A stretch of DNA of 8,267 nucleotides from Chitinophaga pinensis (GCA_945870115.1 CAMBRH010000148.1:1-8267); one strand, 5' to 3'. Positions 1 through 4,900 are shown, counted from the first letter of the stretch. Notes: generated from the letters alone by a model not told the origin. Program-made: numbers and translations.

Positions 1-50
1 CTTGCAAAAGAAGTGGTAAATATTTTGTTGTTTTCTGGAATGTTTTTCAT
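1..50 (-). CDS. DUF2200 family protein, N-terminal fragment (cut by window edge)
   Basis: Reading the minus strand from an ATG at position 50 gives 16 codons plus two bases before the window ends: MKNIPENNKIFTTSFA, then a codon starting AG (Ser or Arg). The stretch KIFTTSFA followed by Ser resembles the N-terminus of DUF2200 proteins as I remember it (K/R-I-Y/F-T-x-SFASVYP). DUF2200 proteins are small cytoplasmic proteins of unknown function. A good Bacteroidota-type promoter sits just upstream on the same strand (79-109), giving a short leader, which supports this start. The plus-strand frame over the same bases also ends in a stop at 58-60 and is less protein-like. The assignment rests on about ten residues, so the family name is tentative and the gene call somewhat firmer. 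Confidence 0.55.
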   Translation of the reverse strand, partial: MKNIPENNKIFTTSFA

Positions 51-78
51 GAAGATATAATAAAATTATTACATATTC

Positions 79-109
79 CAAAGGTATTTATTTTTAAACT
101 AATTTCAAA
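79..109 (-). promoter_or_regulatory. Bacteroidota-type promoter of the minus-strand gene at the left edge
   Basis: On the minus strand the sequence reads TTTG (complement of 106-109), a 19-nt spacer (87-105) and TACCTTTG (complement of 79-86). This matches the Bacteroidota primary sigma factor pattern TTTG-N19-21-TAnnTTTG at both elements. Transcription would start near position 72, leaving a leader of roughly 20 nt before the ATG at 50. It is the best complete promoter match in the window. Confidence 0.5.
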
Positions 110-169
110 CTTTAATTTTATTAAAACAATCAACTTATTAAATTAGCCCCAGCAAATGAAAAAATCACT

Positions 170-177
170 TATATTTG
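170..177 (+). promoter_or_regulatory. Candidate -7 element for the DUF4476 gene
   Basis: TATATTTG fits the TAnnTTTG -7 consensus and would start transcription near 184, about 40 nt before the ATG at 226. No clear TTTG element lies 19-21 nt upstream, so this is a half match. In such A/T-rich DNA a chance hit is possible. Confidence 0.35.
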
Positions 178-225
178 TTTTTGGCATAAAACTTGAATTA
201 GCTCTTAATATAAAAATCAAATATC

Positions 226-900
226 ATGAAAACAACTCTTACTTTTTTCGCATTTTTTGCACTTACTTTTTTAACTTCAGCTTCTGAACTTTTTGTAAAA
301 ATAAATTCTCAAGGTTCTTATTATGCAATGCTTGGTTTGCAAACACACAATAACAACAACGCAACTTTTCGCTTTTTTGATTTGAATCAAGGGGCCACTA
401 CCCTATCGATTTATGCTACAAACACGAATAGTTTATTTTATTCTGGAACTGTAAATTTAGAATACGAAGAACGATTAATTTGTGAAATTGACAATTATGG
501 AAACCTGATTGTTGTTAAAAAAGAAAAAGTCAGCTACTCAAATTGGTACACATCAACTGTTTCAAATGCTTATACTGGTTATGGAAATAACGGTTACGGA
601 AACAATTATGGAAACGGAAATCAAGATGTCAATTTCCAAGCTTTTCTTCAAGTTTTAAAAGATGATTCATTTGATTCTGGAAAATTGGACAAAGCTAAAA
701 AATACATTGATAAAACAACTTTATCTGCAAGTCAAATTACTGAAATAAATACTAAGTTTTCTTTTGATGCAAGTAAATTAGAATGGGCAAAATATGCTTA
801 TTCAAAATGTTATGACAAACAAAATTATTTTCTTTTAAAACCAAGCTTCACTTTTTCAACAAGTTATAGTGATTTAGAAGATTTTATTGAAGGCAAATAG
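226..900 (+). CDS. Secreted DUF4476 domain protein
   Basis: This 224-aa protein begins with a clear Sec signal peptide (Lys at 2, hydrophobic core about 5-16, likely cleavage around A19-S20), so it should be exported to the periplasm or cell surface. Residues 21-108 form a beta-rich, Asn/Thr-rich segment. A Gly/Asn/Tyr-rich low-complexity linker (about 117-134, repeats of G-Y-G-N-N) follows. The C-terminal part (about 135-222) resembles DUF4476: an F-x-x-F-L/x-x-L-K-D-D-S-F-D-S-x-K-L start, then I-T-x-x-Q-I-x-x-I and a final Y-S-D-L-E-D-F. DUF4476 is common in secreted Bacteroidota proteins and its biochemical role is unknown to me. The ATG follows an A-rich leader with no strong Shine-Dalgarno. 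It appears monocistronic, followed by hairpins at 904-921 and 1007-1034. Confidence 0.82.
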   Translation: MKTTLTFFAFFALTFLTSASELFVKINSQGSYYAMLGLQTHNNNNATFRFFDLNQGATTLSIYATNTNSLFYSGTVNLEYEERLICEIDNYGNLIVVKKEKVSYSNWYTSTVSNAYTGYGNNGYGNNYGNGNQDVNFQAFLQVLKDDSFDSGKLDKAKKYIDKTTLSASQITEINTKFSFDASKLEWAKYAYSKCYDKQNYFLLKPSFTFSTSYSDLEDFIEGK

Positions 901-903
901 AAT

Positions 904-923
904 AACGTAATAGTTTACGTTTT
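904..923 (+). terminator. Small hairpin just after the DUF4476 gene
   Basis: AACGTAA (904-910) and TTACGTT (915-921) form a 7-bp stem with a 4-nt loop, followed by only two further T residues. It begins 3 nt after the stop codon. The stem is short and the T tract weak, so it may only contribute to 3'-end formation. Confidence 0.3.
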
Positions 924-1006
924 ACTAATGCTCAATTTTATTATTTATCAGTTATTAAGTCAAAAGTAAACTGATTATATAATAAAAGATCAAACCAATA
1001 CACATT

Positions 1007-1034
1007 GAAGGACATAATTAATTACGTCCTTTTT
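1007..1034 (+). terminator. Rho-independent terminator candidate downstream of the DUF4476 gene
   Basis: GAAGGAC (1007-1013) pairs with GTCCTTT (1026-1032, one G-T wobble), with an A/T-rich interior that can pair partly, and the run of T continues to 1034. Stem plus T tract is the classic intrinsic terminator layout. It lies about 110 nt after the stop codon at 900, so the transcript would have a long 3' tail. Confidence 0.5.
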
Positions 1035-1138
1035 AGTTCACCCAGATTTCAAATTCACAATTAACCTTACTTTCAAAAGTAATTGAATTACCCATTTGTT
1101 TCCTGGCATATTAATTTTAGTGGTTTTTCGCATGGTTT

Positions 1139-1317
1139 TTAAACAAAAACACACGCCAAAAACGAGTCATCCTTGATGTCTTTACGACGGACTTCATCCG
1201 TCGTTACAAATATTTGCTCCTGCACTGCGTTTGTCTTCATTTGCTTTGCAACTTCTCCTACGGCATCATTTCGAACAAATAAAAGTAACTTAAAAAATCA
1301 GAAAACCCCTTGTTCGA
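1139..1317. repeat. REP-like palindromic intergenic element, GC-richer than its surroundings
   Basis: Between about 1150 and 1270 base composition rises clearly above the A/T-rich background. Two perfect inverted repeats are visible: ACGACGGA/TCCGTCGT at 1184-1191 and 1197-1204 (8-bp stem, 5-nt loop), and TCGAACAA/TTGTTCGA at 1271-1278 and 1310-1317 (8-bp arms, 31 nt apart). The minus strand is open from 1297 to a stop at 1139-1141 and includes the stretch FVRNDAVGEVAKQMK. That resembles short spurious frames (with an R-N-D core) I associate with repeated intergenic elements in Bacteroidota genomes. The plus strand also has a chance frame here. I interpret the stretch as a dispersed extragenic palindrome rather than a gene. 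Multicopy status cannot be shown from this window. Confidence 0.5.
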
Positions 1318-1350
1318 GAAGCTTGTGGGTAATTCAGAAAATTAATATCA

Positions 1351-1373
1351 ATCTTATTTCTCAAAAATAAGAT
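1351..1373. repeat. A/T-rich hairpin upstream of the copper monooxygenase gene
   Basis: ATCTTATTT (1351-1359) and AAATAAGAT (1365-1373) form a perfect 9-bp stem with a 5-nt loop. It is about 47 nt before the proposed start at 1420. It could be a leader structure or the end of the upstream repeat region; the sequence alone does not decide. Confidence 0.3.
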
Positions 1374-1419
1374 ATCATTCTTTTTATCAAAGAAATAAAA
1401 TTAATTAATCATTAAAGAT

Positions 1420-1674
1420 TTGTATTTCAATAAAATATTTTTCTATCTTTATAAAAAATCTTACCTATGTAAATCATTTTTATTTTTCGCTTTTTTCTTT
1501 ATTTTAGCAGGATTAAATGCTCAAACTTGGAGTGATAATGTTGCTTCAATTATGTATTCAAAATGTGCAACTTGTCATCACGACGGTGGAATTGCTCCTT
1601 TTTCACTGATGACTTACGGTGTGAGGCAAGTGCAATGTCAAGCGCCATTCATCAAGCAATTTCAGATAATGTGA
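1420..1674 (+). CDS. N-terminal fragment of a frameshifted secreted oxidoreductase: signal peptide and cytochrome c heme site
   Basis: This frame (84 codons) carries a signal peptide: basic K-K-S-Y-L-C-K, then the hydrophobic core SFLFFAFFFILAG, then the likely cleavage NAQ|T. A c-type heme attachment motif C-A-T-C-H follows at residues 49-53 (bases 1564-1578) in the context KCATCHHDGGIAPFSLMTY. That context is typical of the short cytochrome c module in front of Bacteroidota copper monooxygenases. After GGT at 1618-1620 the frame turns into non-homologous sequence and stops at 1672-1674, while the expected continuation is in the next frame (see 1563-3014). The only usual start codon in the open frame upstream is TTG at 1420; no ATG is available, so the start is uncertain. 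With two extra bases removed, the joined protein would be about 530 aa. Confidence 0.7.
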   Translation: MYFNKIFFYLYKKSYLCKSFLFFAFFFILAGLNAQTWSDNVASIMYSKCATCHHDGGIAPFSLMTYGVRQVQCQAPFIKQFQIM

Positions 1675-3014
1675 TGCCGCCATATCCACCTGATGCAAAT
1701 TTTCAAGAATACGCTCATGCTCGTTTATTGAGTCCAACAGAAAAATCAAGTATTTTGTCTTGGATTGATTTGGGTTCCTTAGAAGGAAATGCTGCAAATA
1801 CTCCACCACAACCTGTTTTTAATTCTGGTTCTATTTTAGGAAATGGTGATTTAGAAATCAGAATGCCAAACTACACAAGTAAAGCAAATGGTTTTGACGA
1901 CTATGTTTGTCTTTCCGTTCCAACAAATTTGACAGCAGATAGACAGGTCAAAGCAATTGAAATAGTACCAGGCAACAGACAAATTGTCCATCATTGTTTG
2001 GTGTTTTTGGATGAAACAGGAAATTATGTTACTGATACAATTGGAGGTGATTGCGTTGGTCCAAATGGTGGAAAATTGTTGATGGCCTACACTCCAGGAG
2101 CATCACCAATGGTTTTACCTTCAAGCGGTGGATTAAAATTAGGAATGAATTTGACTTCAGGAAGTAACATTGTTTTGTCAATGCATTATCCAAATGGAAG
2201 CGCAGGAATGCTTGACAGTACAAAAGTTATTTTCCACTTTTATCCACAAAATGAAACTGGAATTAGAGAAGTATCTGTGGCCTCAATTCTTGAAAACTGG
2301 AACATCGCTTTACCACCAAATCAAGTTAATACAATTACAGCACAATATCCCTTTAGTGGAACCTTACCAATCGATTTTTCCTTATTAAGTGTATTTCCAC
2401 ACATGCATAATTTAGGAAAAGAAATCAAAGCTTATGGTTTGAATTCTCAGGGAGATACAGCAAAATACATTCATATAAAAGATTGGGATTTCCATTGGCA
2501 AGATTTTTATTTCTTTAAAAATATTCAAAAGGCGGAAGCTGGTTCTGTTATAAAGGGTTACGGAATTTATGATAATACGGTAAATAATCCAAACAATCCA
2601 AATTCTCCACCGCAATTGGTTGTTGCGGGAGAAAACACGAACGATGAAATGTTTTTAATTTATTTCCATTACATGTTATATCAAGCTGGCGATGAAAATT
2701 ATGATTTAGAAGCCCTGATGTCACTTGGATTAGAGGAATTTTTAAATGATAAAAATTCAACATTTTTAGCTTTTCCAAATCCTTTTGACAAATCAATTGA
2801 AATTCGATTTAAAGAAAACATGGATGCAAAAATTGCTCTAATTTACATTTATGATATGCAAGGAAATCTTGTGAAAAAGATTAATTCTATTGAAGAAGGA
2901 AAAATAACTTGGGACGGAAAAAATGAACTTGACAAAGAAGTTAGTTCTGGAACATATATTTTATCCGCAAATTTGAACGGAAAAATGTCTCATCAAACAA
3001 TTATTAAAAAGTAA
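1563..3014 (+). CDS. Main part of the frameshifted gene: PHM-like type II copper monooxygenase core with T9SS type A sorting domain
   Basis: Homologous coding starts at about 1623 (E-A-S-A-M-S-S then VMPPYPPD); the first 20 codons from the ATG at 1563 are out-of-frame sequence. The core shows the copper ligands known from peptidylglycine alpha-hydroxylating monooxygenase: the His pair in VHHCLVF (1989-1994) and His in SMHYPNG (2184-2186) for one copper, and HMH in FPHMHNLGKE (2400-2408) plus Met in FHYM (2673-2675) for the other. The last ~80 residues, from FLAFPNPFDK onward with Y-I-Y-D-M-Q-G-N-L-V and G-T-Y-I-L, are a T9SS type A sorting domain, so the intact protein would be exported and anchored or released at the outer surface. 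The substrate is unknown; these enzymes use ascorbate or another donor, and the heme module may relay electrons. The 3' end is closed by a strong hairpin (3017-3052). The gene is broken at about 1620 by a biological or assembly indel. Confidence 0.75.
   Translation: MCNLSSRRWNCSFFTDDLRCEASAMSSAIHQAISDNVMPPYPPDANFQEYAHARLLSPTEKSSILSWIDLGSLEGNAANTPPQPVFNSGSILGNGDLEIRMPNYTSKANGFDDYVCLSVPTNLTADRQVKAIEIVPGNRQIVHHCLVFLDETGNYVTDTIGGDCVGPNGGKLLMAYTPGASPMVLPSSGGLKLGMNLTSGSNIVLSMHYPNGSAGMLDSTKVIFHFYPQNETGIREVSVASILENWNIALPPNQVNTITAQYPFSGTLPIDFSLLSVFPHMHNLGKEIKAYGLNSQGDTAKYIHIKDWDFHWQDFYFFKNIQKAEAGSVIKGYGIYDNTVNNPNNPNSPPQLVVAGENTNDEMFLIYFHYMLYQAGDENYDLEALMSLGLEEFLNDKNSTFLAFPNPFDKSIEIRFKENMDAKIALIYIYDMQGNLVKKINSIEEGKITWDGKNELDKEVSSGTYILSANLNGKMSHQTIIKK
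1618..1625 (+). other. Frameshift site joining the two halves of the copper monooxygenase gene
   Basis: The upstream frame reads T-Y-G and should continue E-A-S-A-M-S-S. The DNA here is GGTGTGAG: codon GGT (1618-1620), then GAG (1623-1625) in the downstream frame, with an extra GT at 1621-1622 that duplicates the preceding GT (1619-1620). Removing one GT restores TYGEASAMSS, a good fit to the family pattern (S-L-M-T-Y-x-E/D-A). A one-base step back (re-reading the T at 1620) would also join the frames, with one additional Cys. No slippery heptamer or obvious stimulatory structure is present. Confidence 0.7.
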
Positions 3015-3016
3015 AA

Positions 3017-3052
3017 TTAAAGTAGAACGTAATTGTTTATGTTCTGCTTTAA
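3017..3052. terminator. Bidirectional terminator between convergent genes
   Basis: Arms 3017-3032 and 3037-3052 pair over 16 positions (TTAAAGTAGAACGTAA with TTATGTTCTGCTTTAA, only G-T wobbles) around a TTGT loop. It begins 3 nt after the stop of the copper monooxygenase gene and ends 5 nt before the stop of the convergent hydrolase gene. A/T-rich arm ends give U-rich RNA 3' tails in both directions, so it can serve both genes. Confidence 0.75.
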
Positions 3053-3057
3053 GTTAT

Positions 3058-3705
3058 TTAAAAGTTTAAAATGTAATTTGTTTTCTTTTCAACTCCAATA
3101 GTTGTTTCTGAACCATGTCCAGGAAAAACAGTTGTTTCTTCAGGCAGTGTAAAAATACGTTCGTGAATTGTTTTTTTAAGAACTTCAATATTTCCTCCTG
3201 GTAAATCTACTCTTCCAAAACTTCCTTTGAAAAGAATATCTCCACCGATAAGTATTTTATTTTCTTCGTTGTAAAAAGCAACATGTCCTGGTGCGTGTCC
3301 TGGACCAAAAATTACTTTAAAATTAATCTTTCCAAAAGTTAACATCTCATTATCCTTAATTAAAAAATCTGGATCAGGAGATTCTTCATAGGCTTCAAAA
3401 CCATACACATGTGCATAGGAAGGAACAGCTTTTAATGTTGGTAAATCCAATTCGTGCGTGTAAAAAGGCACTGAATACGTATTTTTAACAAAAGCATTTC
3501 CTAAGATGTGATCAATGTGACAATGCGTATTTAACAAAGCCAAAACTTTCAAGTTGTTGTCTGAAACAAAGTCAGTTAATTCGATTTTTTCATCACGAGA
3601 ATAACATCCTGGATCAATGATTACTGCATTATTTTCTTCATCAAAAAGCAAATACGTGTTTTCTTGAATTGGGTTAAAAGTGAAAATTTTAATTTTAAGT
3701 GGCAT
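3058..3705 (-). CDS. MBL-fold metallohydrolase, glyoxalase II-like
   Basis: This 215-aa protein is a compact metallo-beta-lactamase-fold hydrolase of the glyoxalase II/YcbL type. Metal ligands are in place: the H-x-H-x-D-H motif as HCHIDH (residues 61-66), His in GPGHAPGH (137), Asp in GGDILF (156) and His in FPGHG (197). The N-terminal strand pattern F-N-x-I-Q-E-N-T-Y-L and I-I-D-P-G, and the SFGRVDLPGG segment (162-171), are characteristic of this subgroup. It lacks the C-terminal helical substrate domain of full-length glyoxalase II (about 250 aa), so it may hydrolyse S-lactoylglutathione-like or other thioesters; the true substrate is uncertain. There is no signal peptide, so it is cytoplasmic. 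It starts at ATG 3705, is transcribed divergently from the lipoprotein gene and ends facing the copper monooxygenase gene. Confidence 0.9.
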   Translation of the reverse strand: MPLKIKIFTFNPIQENTYLLFDEENNAVIIDPGCYSRDEKIELTDFVSDNNLKVLALLNTHCHIDHILGNAFVKNTYSVPFYTHELDLPTLKAVPSYAHVYGFEAYEESPDPDFLIKDNEMLTFGKINFKVIFGPGHAPGHVAFYNEENKILIGGDILFKGSFGRVDLPGGNIEVLKKTIHERIFTLPEETTVFPGHGSETTIGVEKKTNYILNF

Positions 3706-3735
3706 GTTTTTTGATAATTTGAATGAAAACTAAAG

Positions 3736-3743
3736 CAAAAGTA
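3736..3743 (-). promoter_or_regulatory. Candidate -7 element for the MBL hydrolase gene
   Basis: The minus strand reads TACTTTTG, matching TAnnTTTG, about 30 nt upstream of the ATG at 3705. No TTTG at the right distance further upstream is evident, so support comes from the -7 element and its position only. Confidence 0.33.
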
Positions 3744-3797
3744 GAAGAAAAAAACAAGAATTCACTGAATAAATGTTTCTTGCTGAATAAAAAATTC

Positions 3798-3805
3798 TAA
3801 TTTTG
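3798..3805 (+). promoter_or_regulatory. Candidate -7 element for the lipoprotein gene
   Basis: TAATTTTG matches TAnnTTTG and would start transcription near 3812, about 29 nt before the ATG at 3841. A TTG at 3780-3782 is slightly too close (15 nt) for a standard upstream element. With the minus-strand site at 3736-3743 it makes this gap a divergent promoter region. Confidence 0.38.
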
Positions 3806-3840
3806 TGAAAAATAAATTATAGAAATTAAAAGAATATCAC

Positions 3841-4371
3841 ATGAAAATTATTGCAATTTTAAGTTTGATTTTAATCGTTACAAGTTGCGGAATGAAAGTT
3901 CCTTACACAGACGAAATTAAAAAACAATATAATTTGGACGAATCAAATATGCGAAAAGTTCAGTTTTTTACATCTGCAACAATAATTATTGAAAGAAAAA
4001 ATTCGCTTGAAAATCAAGGTACAACAGAAAGTGGAACTTTGGTTACGAATGAAAATAGTGTTGAAAATAGAATCATCATACCAGTAAATACAAAATGTGT
4101 TTTCGAAAAATTTGAAGCAAACGGAGATATTCAAGTGCGCTTTGAAGTTGGACAAAACAAAACCTTGCGCTATGCAATCAGAAAAGGAAACAACAATGGT
4201 CGCTACTATTTATCTGCTGTTTGGGATCAAAACAAGGGTGGACAATTAGACTACGGAAACCTTACATATTATGCAACTTCAGAATCTGGAAGCGCTTTTT
4301 TATTGGTTGTTACCAAAAAATTGAAGAAAGTTAGACGTAAAGATAGAGTTGTTAAGGGAATGTCTGTTTAA
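3841..4371 (+). CDS. Conserved Bacteroidota lipoprotein of unknown function
   Basis: The 176-aa product starts with a lipoprotein signal: Lys at 2, hydrophobic core 3-13 and the lipobox V-T-S-C with Cys16 as the lipidation site, so the mature protein should be membrane anchored in the envelope. The mature part has no enzyme motif I recognise. It is beta-strand rich, with the segments VQFFTSATIIIER (about 40-52), IIIPVNTKCVFEKF (78-91), IQVRFEVGQNKTLRYAIR (about 97-114) and YGNLTYYATSESGSAFLLV (about 138-156), and a basic C-terminus (KKLKKVRRKDRVVKG). I have the impression that similar lipoproteins occur widely in Flavobacteriia, but cannot check it. It seems monocistronic; the next plus-strand gene is 160 bp away behind repeats. 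Confidence 0.75.
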   Translation: MKIIAILSLILIVTSCGMKVPYTDEIKKQYNLDESNMRKVQFFTSATIIIERKNSLENQGTTESGTLVTNENSVENRIIIPVNTKCVFEKFEANGDIQVRFEVGQNKTLRYAIRKGNNNGRYYLSAVWDQNKGGQLDYGNLTYYATSESGSAFLLVVTKKLKKVRRKDRVVKGMSV

Positions 4372-4379
4372 TTAGACAT

Positions 4380-4411
4380 TAAGATTTTAGGACTTTAAGA
4401 TATTAAGACTT
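4380..4411. repeat. Degenerate 8-bp tandem repeat, about four copies
   Basis: Four consecutive octamers read TAAGATTT, TAGGACTT, TAAGATAT and TAAGACTT, consensus TAAGAYTT. A weaker copy (TTAGACAT) precedes them at 4372-4379, right after the lipoprotein stop codon. The array is non-coding. Its role, if any, is unknown. Confidence 0.6.
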
Positions 4412-4413
4412 TG

Positions 4414-4445
4414 ATTTTTGTAGATAACTAGATTTTTACAAAAAT
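4414..4445 (+). terminator. A/T-rich hairpin after the lipoprotein gene
   Basis: ATTTTTGTA (4414-4422) and TACAAAAAT (4437-4445) are perfect 9-bp inverted arms around a 14-nt loop. It might terminate lipoprotein transcription, but the stem is weak and no strong T tract follows, so it is a low-confidence call. It overlaps the outer arm of the inverted repeat that begins at 4443. Confidence 0.28.
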
Positions 4446-4514
4446 TACAAATTGGCAGATTACAGATTGCTTCGCATCCTATAAACTCCTTTTGATAGCG
4501 AAACAATCTGTAAA
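4443..4514. repeat. Palindromic repeat A, left boundary of the small membrane protein cassette
   Basis: Inner palindrome: ACAGATTGCTTCGC (4462-4475) pairs with GCGAAACAATCTGT (4498-4511) at 13 of 14 positions around a 22-nt loop, and the stem extends by two A-T pairs. The outer sequence 4443-4461 (AATTACAAATTGGCAGATT) recurs inverted at 4877-4895 with a single mismatch. The same 14-bp arms and the same 22-nt loop length occur in copy B at 4817-4872. Confidence 0.75.
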
Positions 4515-4531
4515 AACTGAAATAAAAGATT

Positions 4532-4810
4532 ATGAATGAAGACAATCAAATATTACTATTTTCATTCTTTATTTTCTATTTAGTTTTTGGGGGTATCATA
4601 TTACTAAGGAAAAACAACAAGAAAGTAATTATCATAAATCTAAGTATTCATATAATTATTTCAAGTATATTTTGGTACGAATATGAAAACGTAGGTCCTG
4701 GTGGTGGAAGTTTTGTAGTTTGGTTTTTTTGGCTCGTTTTTAATGGAGTTCACACGCTAATTTTAATCCTTTTTCTACTTTTTTATTTAATTAGAAAGAA
4801 CAACAATTGA
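4532..4810 (+). CDS. Small membrane protein of unknown function between inverted palindromic repeats
   Basis: This 92-aa product is almost entirely hydrophobic. Likely membrane segments are residues 7-25, 31-49 and 61-87; the last could be one long or two short passes. Short basic stretches (RKNNKK at 26-31, RKNNN at the end) separate or follow them, and a glycine-rich turn GPGGGS (55-60) precedes the third segment. I recognise no family. The start is ATG after an A-rich stretch (AATAAAAGATT). The coding sequence lies inside a 453-bp interval bounded by two related palindromes in inverted orientation, which suggests a small cassette. It converges on engB, with palindrome B between the two stop codons. 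Length, composition and clean start and stop suggest a real gene, but conservation is untested. Confidence 0.55.
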   Translation: MNEDNQILLFSFFIFYLVFGGIILLRKNNKKVIIINLSIHIIISSIFWYEYENVGPGGGSFVVWFFWLVFNGVHTLILILFLLFYLIRKNNN

Positions 4811-4816
4811 ATAAAT

Positions 4817-4895
4817 ATTACAGATTGCTTCGCGTTCAAGAAAATCATTTTGAAAGCGAAGCAATCTGTAATTTGCAATCTGCCAATCTGTAATT
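4817..4895. repeat. Palindromic repeat B, right boundary of the cassette and likely bidirectional terminator
   Basis: The stem is perfect over 17 bp (4817-4833 with 4856-4872), core ACAGATTGCTTCGC/GCGAAGCAATCTGT, with a 22-nt loop that can extend pairing through TTCAA/TTGAA. The outer segment 4877-4895 is the inverted copy of 4443-4461. The loop shares 15 of 22 positions with copy A. It lies between the convergent stop codons of the small membrane protein gene and engB, so it probably also ends transcription in both directions. Confidence 0.75.
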
Positions 4896-4900
4896 CTTTC

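Larger units (their letters stand above)
901..1419. other. 519-bp region without a convincing gene
   Basis: The region contains two hairpins behind the DUF4476 gene (904-921 and 1007-1034), a short palindrome TTACTTT-CA-AAAGTAA (1067-1082), the REP-like element (1139-1317), and an A/T-rich hairpin with 9-bp arms (1351-1359 and 1365-1373). The longest frames, a TTG-started 65-codon frame at 1173-1370 (+) and a 52-codon open stretch at 1142-1297 (-), follow the repeat and do not look like genes. I see no tRNA or recognisable ncRNA. The promoter of the gene starting near 1420 should be in 1320-1420, but I find no full TAnnTTTG match there. Confidence 0.6.

Noticed and set aside
1..60. Plus-strand C-terminal fragment LAKEVVNILLFSGMFFMKI ending at 58-60
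   Set aside because: The minus strand over the same bases has a family-like N-terminus with a matching promoter; the plus reading has no further support.
3..146. Plus-strand open frame of 47 codons from the left edge
   Set aside because: Composition is simply that of A/T-rich DNA (Phe, Ile, Lys, Leu, Asn) and it runs through the promoter of the minus-strand gene.
1040..1130. Minus-strand 30-codon frame starting at ATG complement of 1130-1132
   Set aside because: Short, basic, without promoter or family resemblance; it lies between the repeat and the terminator region.
1173..1370. 65-codon plus-strand frame (TTG start) over the palindromic element
   Set aside because: It follows the GC-richer repeat, begins with TTG, has Cys/Ser/Thr-rich unprotein-like sequence, and covers both inverted repeats; more likely a chance frame.
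901..1419. Possible tRNA or structured ncRNA in the gene-poor stretch
   Set aside because: No cloverleaf-compatible arms or T-loop sequence could be found; the hairpins present are short and better explained as terminators or repeats.
1563..1674. Programmed ribosomal frameshifting in the copper monooxygenase gene
   Set aside because: No slippery heptamer, no in-frame stop at the shift and no obvious downstream structure; a duplicated GT explains the shift more simply.
1603..2796. Minus-strand and alternative-frame ORFs over the copper monooxygenase gene
   Set aside because: They are shadows of a gene whose main frame carries conserved copper ligands and a sorting domain.
4372..4900. CRISPR array or integron attC site suggested by repeated palindromes
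   Set aside because: Only two palindrome copies in inverted orientation, no regular direct repeat-spacer pattern, no cas genes, and no attC-like core motifs that I can identify.
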